Shown: piece by piece, positions 11,185 through 23,482 of the stretch
How the letters are laid out: each line of letters opens with the position of its first letter
Numbering within the stretch: the first letter of the stretch is position 1
NCBI GenBank assembly: GCA_021234155.1
Contig: JAJEKV010000049.1
Location: 3,685,487-3,749,486, forward strand
Source: Isoetes taiwanensis
Lineage: Eukaryota; Streptophyta; Lycopodiopsida; Isoetales; Isoetaceae
DNA length: 64,000 bases
Reading direction: 5' to 3'
Program-made: the position numbers and the translations under genes
Notes under the pieces: generated by a model
What the model was told of the DNA's origin: nothing
Seen by the model: only the letters and a program-made list of their open reading frames with translations
The model's database searches: none

Positions 11185-11831
11185 TGTTGGAGACAATTGG
11201 ATTTGAGTCCAGGACTTGAACCTGGATGAGAATCCAAGCTCAAATCTCCAACACTCTTCTCCCTTATATATCTCTTGCAAGAACTTATCAGAAATAAATT
11301 CACAAAGGACTAATTAAGCACAATGAATCCACACAGAATTAATCAAGCACAAACATTTAGATCAAGCACAAAGCTTCTCACACAGATTCACAGATCACAC
11401 ACAGTCATAAAAGTAATGCAGGCTATGCAGATTTTGGGCACCAAACCGCCTTCTCTGAAATCACCTGCTCCTGCCCTGCGAATCAGCCTGCAACAAGGTG
11501 TAATCCGTTGTGGAGCAACAATGGCTACAGAGATCTAATCATCTATTTGCAGGCAACTTACATGCTGCCGAATTCATCAATCACACAGATAAATTACAGA
11601 CTGGCAAATATCATCAAATGGATCTAGTCCTTTTTCAACTTCGGATTCTGCAAATATCCCAGCGAAGATCTCTTATGAATCAGATCAGACTTCCTGCTCT
11701 AATCAAATCCAGGCTCAAGTCTGTCGTATATCTTAGATGGTCGTTTTTGGCAAAGGGCCATATTTTGCACTGCCTTCTTCGTTGACCTATATATACTCAC
11801 TGTCACGATTTTGTAATGGTTTCATGCAACA
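11185..11831 (-). repeat. LTR (minus), edge at PBS certain, far edge uncertain
   Basis: The edge next to the PBS reads CTCCAACA on the minus strand. A matching TGTTGGAGA lies only 69 bp away (complement of 11245-11253), which would give a very short TRIM-like LTR. Alternatively the LTR runs to TGTTGCATG near 11831 (about 647 bp). Two TATA-like boxes are present on the minus strand (TATATAAGG at 11262-11271 and TATATATAGG near 11787). Inside the 69-bp segment is a perfect T-arm-like stem (CCAGG TTCAAGT CCTGG), also readable as a Pol III B-box. Confidence 0.5.
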
Positions 11832-12029
11832 CCATTTCTAGATGTCATGCCATGTGTATTAATTTCAACAATATGAGCTGATCCACTGAACAAAGAAAAC
11901 CATGTCGTGTTGTTGATTCTTTAATGAACTAGTTAAGCAAGAATTTAGGTCTGATATTCTTCCCCAATGATACTTAATCTTATGTCTATTTTTCTAATCT
12001 ACATTTATTGAAATTTGAATATAAATATA

Positions 12030-12292
12030 TGGCAAGTTCATATAGTCCTAGTGATATCTAAGATCTGTGCACTTTGGTCAAGGGTTCAAACCCCGCCATA
12101 GATGTCATTTCTTGAAGGGAGTTGCTAGGGGTTATATTAATGATGAACCCCGATATAGTAGAATGTTTTGTTGATATATATACACCATGGTCCATTCGGC
12201 GCAATCCGATATAGATAAGATATATAGGTGTCTACTAGACTTGGCTGTTTGGTAGCTTTCTAATATGGACCTTAAACAAAAAAATAAAAAAT
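12030..12292 (+). repeat. tRNA-derived SINE, copy A
   Basis: A-box-like TAGTCCTAGTG at 12043-12053 and a good B-box GGTTCAAACCCC at 12083-12094 are spaced as in a tRNA gene. The body (GAGTTGCTAGGGGTTATATT...) ends in an A-rich tail AAACAAAAAAATAAAAAA near 12273-12290. The same body and tail reappear in copy B, split across 12817-12892 and 38017-38115, which defines a family. Confidence 0.7.
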
Positions 12293-12511
12293 ACTCGTGA
12301 CTTCTTAAGGCGGGAGTTATATCTACCTACAAAGTGTATATGCACCACAAAAATTTTGTTCAACGGATATGTGGCGAGTTAGTATAGACTTTGTCATGCC
12401 TAAAATTTGTGCACTTTGGTCAAAGGTTCAAACCTTACATCAGATGCTATTTTTTAAAGGAAGCCTAAGATTTGTGCACTTTAATCAAAGGTTCAAACCT
12501 CGCATTAGATG

Positions 12512-12806
12512 TTTTTTTTTTTTTGAGGAACGTGTTTTACTTCATATTATACACTCAAAATATTACAAAGTACTTCCAGAAGTAAGAAATGTCCCTGAAG
12601 CATCAATCACTTTTAGATGATCACTCCATATTGGAATTTTAATACGATCAGGCTAATTGGAGATCTGAAAGCAATTATACAACTTCTTACGAATTTCTTG
12701 AAGCACCACCTGAGAAGAAATACGCTTATCATAAAAGACCTTTCTTCGCCTTCGCTTCGACTTTGCCATGTGAAATGCAATCCTTTTAGAAGCAGTCCAC
12801 TGATTT
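12512..12806 (-). mobile_element. Short retroposon insertion (poly-T head, 10-bp TSD)
   Basis: GCATTAGATG is present at 12502-12511 and 12807-12816, flanking 295 bp that begins with 13 T residues, that is, a poly(A) tail of a minus-strand insertion. The inserted sequence has a short Arg/Lys-rich frame (SKRRRRK on minus) but no recognised domain. It is probably a 5'-truncated LINE end or a SINE. Confidence 0.7.
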
Positions 12807-14089
12807 GCATTAGATGTTATTTTTTGAATAGAGTTGCTAGGGATTATATTAATAATAAACCCCGACGTAGTAGAATTTTCTCTTCATAGACAAGCAGGCG
12901 TTCCAAAGCCGCGATTATACGGTCCCAGGGCGATATCGCATCTTTTGCCCACGCCAGCATTACGCCCCTCCGACCGACGATGCACGCGCCGATGTGTAGC
13001 CAGGTGGGTAGCCCTAGGGGGCAACTTGCTAGGTATGTGCATTTATTATTAATGTGCACATTTACCAATGTGCACATTAATGTGGGCACACCTTTCCTTG
13101 TGGGCACATTTTGCCACCTAGCCATTAAAGGCAAGTGGGCCCTTTCCAATTATCCCACATGCTAAAAGGGGTAATTGGAAACCCTAGCCCTAACCCCATG
13201 TCTATTTAGGGTAGGAAAACCCTAACCTTCTATTTTCGTCCATAGGATTTTAGAGCTCTGTTTTGGCTGCCCCAGGAGCCAAAACCGCCTCCCAGACTCT
13301 GCCCAAGCGAATCGCACCATTAGTTTCCCTTGATTCGATCAGCTCAGCAGGATGGTTGAACTCAGGTCAGGAGGAGCCACCCAAGGATCAGGTATTTAGT
13401 CAATTTAATAGCTTAAACCGTCTTCTAGTCATAGAATCAGTAGGTTTAACCTATTAAATTGCCCATAGCAGCTACCTAGATCTCTAGATCCCAAACACTA
13501 ACTAAAGAACCTAACTCTATGATATAGATTAGATCTAGTTCTTTAGTTCTTCTATGATGTATATGGATGATGTATCTCTGCGTGAACTCCTTGTATTGGG
13601 AAGGGGTAGAGGCCCTAAAGCTTGGTAGTTGATGCTCCTAGAAGTAGCCTCTCTAGCACACCGTAGATTCTACTGTGGTACAAGAACCACACCGGTTTGT
13701 GGGTGAAGGCCGACTCACTACAAAAAATTGCCCCTATTTATCGTCTATTACGACGCCCGGACGCCGCTTGAACGCCGATGAACGACGCCAAAAAAGTCGA
13801 TGAACGACGCCTATAACGACGATGCGCTTGCGCCGTTTTACGGCGTGACGCCGCGTCATACGCCGCCGCAATCCTAAGCCGTCTTAAAGCGACGACGCGG
13901 ACGTCGTTCAACGACGCCACGCACGTGGCTACCACGCCGGGCGCGCCCGGCGTTTGCATGAAGCTGGTTGTCGACGTGGGCAGCCCACGCGTGTTTAACG
14001 CCGCTTAACGGCGCCATCGCACGCCCACACGGCCGGCGCAGCCACTGACATTGCCGCCGCCACGTACGACGCGGCGATATAGCCACGAA

Positions 14090-15685
14090 GCAACGCCGTT
14101 GCTTACGCTAAGCTTACGTTTGCTTAGATGTATTAAAAAAAAAATTTTTTTAATTTTTTTTTTTTTTTTTATATAAATGAAAAAAAAAAATAATAATAAT
14201 ACATTTATTATGAATGAAGTTAATACATTTAATTTAAAGCCTATAAAATGAATTTAACCAATAAAGAAATATAAGATTTTAACGTCATTAAATGATGTCG
14301 CTTAAATATATTAAAAAAATACAAAATAAATGAAGCCCCAATTTTTTTAGCTAAATACATTAATCAATAAATTAAGCTAAATACATTAATCAATACATTA
14401 AGCATATTGAAAATTAAATGCTTACCTGGTACAAGGTGGCAAAGTTGTTTTGCACAAACAACGCATTTGCTAGGAGTGTACATGCAAAACAATTAATTCA
14501 ATGATTAGTAAAATATTAGTATAAATAAACAACTTAAAGGAAAAAAAAAAAAATATGGAAAATCAATGGGGAGGGTGGTTTCAATGGCGTCCCCTTCTTG
14601 GATAACAATTTAACCTAAATAAAGCATTAGTATTTTATTAGCGTATTGAAAAAATTAAATCCTTACCTGGAAGAGGTGCCAACTTGTTTTGCAAGAACAA
14701 CACATTTTGCTAGGAGTGTACATGCAAAACAAAAAATTCAATGATTAGAAAGAAATAGTATAAAACAACTAATAAGGAAAAATTTTGGAAAGAAGAAGGG
14801 TCTCGTCTTTTAACGACGTCTTCTTAGATGGGAAAAAAATTAGAAGAAGAATGGAAGAGGAGGAACCCGAAAATGGGGAGGAAGAATACGAAGAAGACGA
14901 AGCGCAAGAGGAGGATTAAGAGTAAGAATTTGAATAAGAGGAGGAAGAAGTAGTATAAGAGGAGGAAGAATCGAAGAAGAAGATGACAAAGGGAATGGAA
15001 GAATATGTATGGAAGAAGGATGCAAGAATGGAAGAAGAAGAATGAAGGTTGAAGGAAGAACAAACAACAAATACAAAAAGCCCTAAATCTACCCAAAAAC
15101 AAGTATAGATTCAAAAGCGAGTTGGTTGATCCGTGCACATACCTTATGAAGCTTGTCTTACACTTAGAATAGACCCCAAAGTAGATCCCGCCCGAAAATC
15201 GCCTCAAAAACGCTCCTCCATAAGCTTTGCTTGCTTTCGAAAATAAGCGGCGGGGGGATTGCACTGTTTTCGATTTAAATCCGCAGTCGTCGTTTAACGG
15301 CGTCACGACGTCGTTAAACGACGACAAAAAACGTCGTTGAACGACGTTTGTAACGACGTTTTTTTTTTTTACGACGACCAAAAAAAAAAAAATTTTTTTT
15401 TTTTTTTTTTTTTTTTTAAATAGTATAGAATGCATGTACACTTGATACATGGGTTTATTTAACATGGATAGGGGTTTATTTGACTTGCTATGAGGTATAT
15501 AATACGATGATGATAACTAGTAATACCTTACCTGCTACGATAACTAATACCTTACCAATAGCTACGTGTTCGCTTGTTACGACGTCATATATATATATTT
15601 TTTTAATTTTGTCCCCTGCTATGAGAACTAATACCCTACCAACATGCGAAGATGTAGTTTATCTCAACATGCTCGTATGTTACAT
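14090..15685. other. CACTA-1 internal non-coding part
   Basis: AT-rich with long A and T runs at 14135-14200 and 15360-15418, the duplicated exon-like block, and a GA-rich tract (14820-15060) that is the counterpart of the CT-rich tract of CACTA-2. Open frames on the minus strand here are low-complexity Phe/Leu/Ser runs and are not genes. Confidence 0.6.
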
Positions 15686-18600
15686 GATGACTTAGGATGC
15701 TTGACAAAAAATCGTAATTTAAGTCCGTACTATGCATTAATTACGAATTTACGAATGTCTTGCTACTGCAAAAGCGGGCCTTGACTTCTAACTGCCACAA
15801 CGGGAGGAGTACAGGTCCAAACTCCATTCCGTCAGTTCCCCTTGCTTCGCGTTCTCAACTGCATGTGATTGGCCACGTCCCAAGTGCAAAAGACCAAAAC
15901 TCGGCACCCAAAAACGCCAAACCACCCGCTAGAACCTAGCAACTCACTTAGGGTTTACGTTTGGAGGCTCTATGCTTTGTCGATTTGACTAGGACCTTGC
16001 GCCCGGTGTCTTGGCGCAGAGGGTGTTGACGCTTGAGCACGGACCCTAAAACCACCCGAAGCGGCTTGCCCAAAACGCCCAAAAGTCCTCTCCCAAAGGC
16101 CGGGCGGACGGGCAACTTCCCTCTCCCGAACCGTGATGTCTCGCCAATGGACTCAGAAGCGCCGACATTGCCCTAGGGACCAAGTTTTGTGGCGAAGCCC
16201 ACCCTTCTCGAAGAAGCGCCAAACTATCTCATGTGCAACACACTTTCGTAGTCAATTGGCCTAGGAGGTGGTGTTGAATCTTTGTAATGTAGGGCGTAAG
16301 TGTTTCTTTTTGCAAAACTGACCGTGTAACTTGGTTCCTAGGGTAATTTTGGCATTCTAGGCGATGTCACGAAGTCGGATCGGCATTTGAACCTCCGCAA
16401 TGTCCGAACGACAAAACACTTTGGTTTCTTCGTCGCCCTTGGGGCGCTTAGCGGTTTGATATGTTCTCGGGACGGATGTTGGATTTTTGGACCTTCGGAC
16501 CAGGTTCTGGAACAAAGGATTCAACGGTCGGATCACGGAACCGGAGATCCGGGGAGTGTGGTCTTTAGCGTACACCCGTAGCAAGCTGCCCGGACGCCTG
16601 AAAGGGAAGCTTTTTGGGGCTCGCCTCACGGGTTCGGACTCTCCCCTCTAATGAGGAGGCCTTGCAAGGTCGGCCTTGTTTGACTTGGGCAAGTGTGCCA
16701 TTTCGGCTGCCCAACAACAAAGGCTGCGGACGTTCTAGTGCAAACTATTTGATCTAAACCTTATCCAAAATTTTTTGAAAGTTGGGCTGTATGTTGGCGA
16801 TGACTTAGGAAGCTAGGCGACAAAAATCAGAATTTAAGTCCGTACTATGCATTAATTACGAATTTACGAATGTCTTGCTCTTTGCAAAGCGGCCCTTGAC
16901 TTCTAAGCGCACAACGGAGGAGTACAGGTCTAAACTCCATTCCGTCAGGTTCCCCTTGCTTCGCGTTCTCAAGCGCATGTGATCGCCACGTCCCAAGTGC
17001 AAAGACCAAAACTTCGGCACCCAAAACGCAAACCCCGCTAGAACACGCAACTCATAGGGTTTACGTTTGGAGGCTCTATCCTTGTCAGTTGACTAGGACC
17101 CATACTAGATGTCTTGATGTTGGGGGTGTTGGCCTTGAGCACGGACCCTAAAACCACTTTCGAGGCGGCTTGCCCCAAAATTCCTCTCCAAAGGCCACGG
17201 TGGCGGGACGGGCAACTTCCCTCTCGGAACCATGATGCATCTCTGCCAATGGATTTCGAGCGTCGACATTGCCCTAGGGACCAAGTTTTGTGGCGAAGCC
17301 CACCCCCTTCTCGAAGAAAGCCAAACTATCTCATGTGCAACACACTTTCGTAGTCAATTGGCCTAGGAGGTGGGCTGGCGAATACCGCAATGTAGAGGCG
17401 TAAGTGTTTGTTTCTTTTGCAAAACTGGACCGTATAACTTGGTTCCTAGGGTAATTTTGGCATTCCGACGATGTGGCGAAGTCGGTTCGGCATTTCGAAC
17501 CTCACTTAATGTCCGAACGACAAAACACTTTGGTTTCTACACCGTCGCCCGCTAGACGCGCTCAGCGGTTTGATATGTTCTCCCGGACGGATGTTGGATT
17601 TTTGGACCTTCTCGGACCGGGTTCACGGAACAAAGGATTCAACGGTGGGATACGGGAACCAGAGATCCGGGAGTGTGGTCTTTAAGCGTCGCCCCGTGGA
17701 GCCGCCAGAAAGGCTGCCTCGGGAAGCTTTTGGGGCTCGCCTCAGGGGTTCGGACTCTCCCTAATGAGGAGGCCTTGCAAGGTCCCTGGCCTTGTTTGAC
17801 TTGGGCAAGTGTGCTGCTTTCGGCTGCCCAACAACAAAGCTGCCCGGACCGTTCTAGTGCAAACTATTTGATCTAAACCATATCCAAAATTTTTGAAAGT
17901 TGGCCTGTATGTTGGCGATGACTTAGGATGCTAGCTGACAAAAATCAGAATTTAAGTCCGTACTATGCATTAATTACGAATTTACCGAATGTCTTGCATG
18001 CAAAAGCGGCCCTTGACTTCTAAGCGCCACAACGAGGAGGAGTACAGGTCCAAACTCCATTCCGTCGGTTCCCCTTGCCGGCGTTCTCAACTGCATGTGA
18101 TTGGCCACGTCCCAAGTGCAAAAGACCAAAACTTCGGCACCCAAAACGCAAACCGCTAGAACACGGCAACTCATAGGGTTTATGTTTCGGAGGCTCTATC
18201 CTTGTCGATTCGACTAGGACCCTTGCCGATGTCTTGGCGTAGGGGTGTTGACGCCTTGAGCACGGACCCTAAAACCACCCGAAGCACTTGCTTTAAAAAG
18301 TCCTCTCCCAAAGGCCACGGGCGACGGACGGGCAACTTCCCTCTCCGAACCGTGATGCCTCTCGCCAATGGACTCGAACGTCGACATTGCCCTAGGGACC
18401 AAGTTTTGTGGCAGAAGTCCACCCCTTCTTGAAGAAGCCAAACTATCTCATGTGCAACACACTCGTAGTCAATTGGCCTAGGAGGTGGTCACGAATCTCG
18501 CAATGTAGGGCGTAAGTGTTTCTTTCTTTTGCAAAACTGGACCAGGTGTAACTTGGTCCCTAGGGTAATTTTGGCATTCGGACGATGTGGCGAAGTCGGA

Positions 18601-20826
18601 TCGGCATTTTGAACCTCCATAATGTCCGAACGACAAAACACTTTGGTTTCTACTTGTCGCCCCAGGGGCCTTGCGGTTTGATATGTTGTCGGGGACGGAT
18701 GTTGGATTTTTTGGACCTTCTCGGACCAGGTTCACGGAACAAAGGATTCAACGGTGGGATCACGAACCGAGATCCGGGGAGTGTGGTCTTTAGCGTACAC
18801 CCCGCGGTGGCCGCCGGAAAGGGTCTCGGGGAAGCTTTTGGGGCTCGCCTCCGGGTTCGGACTCTCCCCCTCTAATGAGGAGGCCTTGCAAGGTCCTGGC
18901 CTTGTTTGACTTGGGCAAGTGTGCGGCAAATTGCTTCCAACAACAGTCATGCGGATTTGTTCTAGTGCAAACTATTTGATCTAAACCTTATCCAAAATTT
19001 TTGAAAGTTGGCCTGTATGTTGGCGATGACTTAGGAAGCTTCGGACGACAAAAATTAGAATTTATATCCGTACTCATGCATTAATTACGAATTTACTTAA
19101 TGTCTTGCTACCGCAAAAGCGGCCCTTGACTTCTAACCGCCACAACGGGAGGAGTACAGGTCCAAACTCCATTCCGTCGGTTTTGCTTTATGCGTTCTCA
19201 ATCGCATGTGATCGGCCACGTCCCAAGTGCAAAAGACCAAAACTTCGGCACCCAAAACGCCAAACCACGCTAGAACACCGCAACTCATAGGGTTTACGTT
19301 TGAGGCTCTATCCTTGTCGATTTGACTAGGACCTTGGCGCCATGTCTTGATGTAGAGGGGGTGTTGGCCTTGAGCACGGACCCTAAAACCACCCGGAAGC
19401 AGCTTGCCCCAAAATTCCTCTCCGAAGGCCTCGGCGACCGGACGGGCAACTTCCCTCTCCGGGCGGATTATGTCTCTGCCAATGGACTCGAGCGTCGACA
19501 TTGCCCTAGGGACCAAGTTTTGTGCCCAAAAGCCCACCCCTTCTCGAAGAAGCGCCAAACTATCTCATGTGCAACACACTTTCGTAGTCAATTGGCCTAG
19601 GAGGTGGGTGGCTTTGAATCCGCAATGTAGGTCGTAAGTGTTTGTTTCTTTTGCAAAACCGACCGTATAACTTGGTCCCTAGGGTAATTTTGGCATTCCG
19701 GACGATGTGGCTAAGTCGGATCGGCATTTCGAGCCCTGCAATGTCCGAACGACAAAACACTTTGGTTTTACGCTGTCGCCCTTAGGGGCTTCAGCGGTTT
19801 GATATGTTCTCCGGACGGATGTTGGATTTTTGGACCTTCTCGGACCAGGTTCCCGGAACAAAGGATTCAATCGGGCCGGATCTGAACCGAGATCCGGGAG
19901 TGTGGTCTTTAGCGTCGCCCCGTGAAGGCCGCCGAGAAAAGGCGCCTCGGGGAAGCTTTTGGGGCTCGCCTCACGGGGTTTGGACTCTCCCCTCTAATGA
20001 GGGAGGCCTTGCAAGGTCCTGGCCTTGTTTGACTTGGGCAAGTGTAATGTATTTCGGCTGCCCAACAACAGTGCCGGACCGTTCTAGTGCAAACTATTTG
20101 ATCTAAACCATATCCAAAATTTTTGAAAGTTGGCTGTATGTTGGCGATGACTTAGGATGCTAGTGACAAAAAATCAGAATTTAAGTCCGTACTATGCATT
20201 AATTACGAATTTACGAATGTCTTGCTCGCAAAAGCGGGCCTTGACTTCTAAGCGCCACAGCGGGAGGAGTACAGGTCCAAACTCCATTCCATCAATTCCC
20301 CTTGCTTCGCGTTCTCAATCGCATGTGATTGGCCACGCCCCAAGTGCAAAAGACCAAAACTTCGGCACCCAAAACGCAAACCCCGCTAGAACCGGCAACT
20401 CATAGGGTTTACGTTTGAGGCTCTATCCTTGTCGATTCGACTAGGACCTTCTTGTAGATGTCTTGGCGTAGGGGGTTGTTGGCCTTGAGCACGCCGGACC
20501 CTAAAACCACCCGGAGGCGGCTTGCCCCAAAAGTCCTCTCCCAAAGGCCCGGGCGACCGGACGGGCAACTTCCCCTCTCCGAACAAGTGATCTTTTCTGC
20601 CAATGGACTCGAGCGTCGACATTGCCCTAGGGACCAAGTTTTGTGGCGAAGCCCACCCCCTTTCGAGAAGAAGCCAAACTATCTCATGTGCAACACACTC
20701 GTAGTCAATTGGCCTAGGAGGTGGTCATTTGAATACCGCGGTGTAGAGGCGTAAGTGTGTGTGTCGTTTTTTTGCAAAAACCGAGTGTAACTTAGTCCAT
20801 AGGGTAATTTTGGCATTCCAAACGAT
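15686..20826 (+). repeat. Tandem array of about 1.1-kb units in CACTA-1
   Basis: The landmark GATGACTTAGG occurs at 15686, 16799, 17917, 19025 and 20146 (spacings 1113, 1118, 1108, 1121), giving four full units and a fifth that stops near 20826. A second landmark, GTCAATTGGCCTAGG, has the same spacing. Units differ mainly by small indels, and frames are not kept between units, so they do not look coding. Confidence 0.9.
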
Positions 20827-21675
20827 AAGCGACGTCAGCCATTATTTTTTTTTTTTTCAAGACGCGTTTTTTGCCAAATAAAAAAAAAAAAAGTGACGCC
20901 GTTAAACGACGTTGTTTACGTGGCGCTTCCGCCGACAATAGCGTGGCGCGGACGATGCCGCCACTTATTTGGCAAAACCGCCGCCACGCCAGATATTCCA
21001 GCGTCGTTTAACGGCGCCATGTCGACGCGGCGGGACACTTTGGCGTGCCGGGCATGGCATGTCGCAAGCCCCGGCCGACCCGGTCACGTCAGATTTTTAG
21101 TCGCCGTTCAACGGCGTCATGTCGACGATGGCGTACGGTGGCGTGGCCGACCGCATGTCGCCAGTTTCACGCGGCCGGATGTGCCACGCCGGGCCGGTGG
21201 AGACGCCGTTCAACGACGCTCACCGACGTTGTTTGACACGCAGTTGCGCCTGGCGCCTTTGGCAGCATTCATGCCACGCAGCCAATCCGACACGCCATCC
21301 CCGAAACGCCGTTGAACGACGCCGAAACGACGTTGTCGTCGTTGAACGACGATGTCGTCGATGTTCGACGACGACCCGTCGTTCTTCGACGTCGCGACGT
21401 CGTTGGACGTCGACTATCCCTTGTAGTGACTGGCTAAGAAGGAGATTCGTGTCCTGACTCTTGAACGATCCCTCTGGTGTGTAAGGCCTACCGGGGATCA
21501 TTGTGACTAGGTCTAATGGCTTACCACTGAGTGTGGGTAAGACATGGGCTCGACACCCGTGAAGTGGTGTTCATGACTTTCCAGTGGGTTCAGTCGAATA
21601 AGGGCAGTGGCCCTCTAGTCACCTTGAGTCAGCATGGAGATCTCTGGAGGGAGTGATCCCTACCTGCCCCATCGG

Positions 21676-22273
21676 CAGGGAATAAATTACTAATCGCATA
21701 TTTTTTATTAGCCAGAATGACTTTAGCTAAACTTGCTCGATATTAATCCCAAAACTTTCTGTGGTTTAGCTAAACTCTATACATTTTTCCTCTCATACTT
21801 TCTAGCGTTTAGCTAAACTAACCCAAACATCATCTCAAAAATTTCTATGGTGTGGCCAACAGAAAATATTAAACCAAATTACTATACTTTGTTTCAATAT
21901 ATTCCACTTATTTTAGTCATTTTCTTTGTGAAAACATTCTAAATAATGATAACTAGTAAAGTCTAAGACTCAAATTAATTCATAATGCTAAAAACTAAAC
22001 TACTAGTCATGTATTTCATATAAACTAGAATGATGTTAGCTAAATTAGCCCAAAATTCATTCTCAAAGTTTCTATGGTTTAGCTAAACAAAATTTTACGC
22101 TCTTACTTTCTAGCATTTGGCTAAAGAGTTCCAGGGTTGGTGCAGTCCCGAAAAAAGTTAAGCTAAAATTTTTATTTTTTTCTTAATTTTTTCCATTTAC
22201 TTTAGCCAATGTTTTTTGAAAATGTGCTAAAAAATCGCCAAATAGCTAAGTTTAGCCCTTAAATTATTCCATG
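21676..22273. mobile_element. hAT-like MITE in the 5' LTR
   Basis: 598 bp starting CAGGGAATAAATTA and ending in the near inverted complement (TAAATTATTCCATG), flanked by the 8-bp duplication CCCATCGG (21668-21675 and 22274-22281). The 3' LTR has a single CCCATCGG at the homologous place. 8-bp duplications with CAGGG-like ends are typical of hAT elements. No coding capacity. Several copies of TTTAGCTAAA-type palindromes lie inside. Confidence 0.85.
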
Positions 22274-22804
22274 CCCATCGGAACTGGGGAGATGCAACCC
22301 AGGAATAGCCCCTTTGGCTATGCATCCGGCGGGCTACATTCGGGTCCCAACACTTTTCAGCCTATTCTGCAAAGTGTGCACAGGAGGGGCGGATGGAGTG
22401 GACAACCCAATGCCATGTTCTTATGCCAGCCAAATCCATTGCCATGAATTCTGTCTGCAATGAACTCTGGAGACCCAAGCCATCAGTCATCCCTTTGAGT
22501 CTGAGCTTTGGGTAGGATCCCCTATGTGATGTGCTGATCTTTGTCTATGCAGATATGTGGAGGACCATCCTTCGTGATGGTCATATGATGTTGATGTATG
22601 TACTACTGACATGTATGTTTACGCTTCCGCAGCTAGGTAGGCCCTGAGGGAGACAGGATAAAGGACCCCTTCATTCTTCCCACTGGAACTCTTCAAGGTT
22701 GCAGTGATACGTGGAGGGCCCTATATTAGCATGGAGCTGGTATGGGGGATGAACTCCTGTTTGTATACGGTGAGTGCACTGTATATGAGTAGGGGACGTC
22801 ACAG

Positions 22805-22816
22805 TGGTATCAGAGC
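22805..22816 (+). other. Primer-binding site (initiator tRNA-Met)
   Basis: TGGTATCAGAGC one base after the 5' LTR end, the standard plant retrotransposon PBS. Confidence 0.9.
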
Positions 22817-23014
22817 AATGTTCTTGGAGACCAAGAGCAAAGCACTGGCCATGCTCCCAGTAGTACTAACTTGATAGGATCCTTAAGCCTCGAAAAATGG
22901 AAAATTTTTTTCTCTCTCTCATTTTTGTAGTTTATGCTAAGCTAGTAACAATTAAGTGAACTGGAACTTAATAAGACTAAAAAGAATGAGCCAAAAACCC
23001 CCCCAGGCAAGGTG

Positions 23015-23273
23015 GTCTCACAGCTCGCGCCTGGTCAAAGAACTGCACTTTAGTTTTTGGACGAGGCGCTACCTGTGAGACATTGAGCCAAGAAAACCTT
23101 AAATCTTGGTGATTTCACCAAAGTAATATGGTAAGACGAGTTCCAAGGTAAGCATCAGTTAGAATAGTATGTTTAAATCACTTAAACTAGTTAAAATTGT
23201 GTAAGACCTCACACGTCGCGCCTGGTCTAAAAACTAAACTCTAGTTTTTGAACGAGGCGCTACCTGTGAGACC
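23015..23273 (+). promoter_or_regulatory. Hairpin pair upstream of the histone-like gene
   Basis: Two dyad-symmetric blocks, 23015-23081 and about 23204-23273. Each begins GTCTCACA-like and ends TGTGAGAC, with inner pairs CGCGCCT/AGGCGC and, in the second, AAACTA/TAGTTTT. Predicted fold is a long near-perfect stem with a small loop. The same block occurs twice more before the second gene. They could be protein-binding dyads, RNA structures in the genomic transcript (dimerisation/packaging) or transcription insulators. The sequence does not tell which. Confidence 0.8.
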
Positions 23274-23372
23274 AATAATTAAAAATCTCTGAAATAAGTG
23301 TATGTTTTAAGTAAATAGGTGCCTTGGCACGTTAAATAGAGCAACTTAGATTTTGACCTAAAATTCCCCAAG

Positions 23373-23382
23373 CTATAAATAG
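23373..23382 (+). promoter_or_regulatory. TATA box of the histone-like gene
   Basis: CTATAAATAG, 101 bp before the ATG at 23483. A near-identical CTATAAATAGG precedes the next gene at a similar distance, so it looks like a real internal promoter and not chance. Confidence 0.65.
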
Positions 23383-23482
23383 ATGTAGACCCCACCCATT
23401 TGCATGTTCCCGCCTTAGAAGTCCGCTCTCCCTCACCTAGGCGATCTTTGGGCGCTGATATCCGATCGACGAGCCGTCAAAC

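Larger units (their letters stand above)
13716..21428. mobile_element. CACTA-1: CMC/En-Spm type DNA transposon, 7713 bp
   Basis: Begins CACTACAA (13716) and ends TTGTAGTG (21428), flanked by the 3-bp duplication ACT (13713-13715, 21429-21431). The 3' LTR of the host element holds the empty site, CCAGACTGGC with a single ACT, at the homologous position near 37250. Subterminal regions (13738-14090 and 20880-21420) are full of short CGACG/CGTCGTT-type motifs in both orientations, typical of CACTA transposase-binding zones. The middle holds two copies of a 100-bp exon-like block (14419-14520, 14655-14760; each shows a minus-strand CCAG|GTAAG donor), a purine-rich tract (14820-15060) and the 1.1-kb tandem array. 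No transposase frame of useful length is seen, so it is non-autonomous. Confidence 0.9.
12893..22803 (+). repeat. 5' LTR of the Ty3 element, split by CACTA-1 and a MITE
   Basis: Segments 12893-13715, 21432-21675 and 22282-22803 match the uninterrupted 3' LTR in order, for about 1.59 kb against 1.56 kb. The first 80 bp are diverged, so the left edge (12893) is accurate to a few bases. It ends GGGGACGTCACA directly before the PBS. Confidence 0.85.

Noticed and set aside
11205-11235. tRNA gene on the minus strand (T-arm-like stem)
   Set aside because: Only the T-arm is present; D and anticodon arms are not seen, and it lies inside an LTR edge.
12083-12094. Functional tRNA gene around the B-box
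   Set aside because: No foldable acceptor or anticodon arm; the body and A-rich tail repeat elsewhere, so it is a SINE.
13738-14086. Arg/Ala-rich frames at the left end of CACTA-1
   Set aside because: Caused by CGACG-rich subterminal repeats.
16357-20754. Similar frames in the CACTA-1 array
   Set aside because: Same reason; frames are not conserved from unit to unit.
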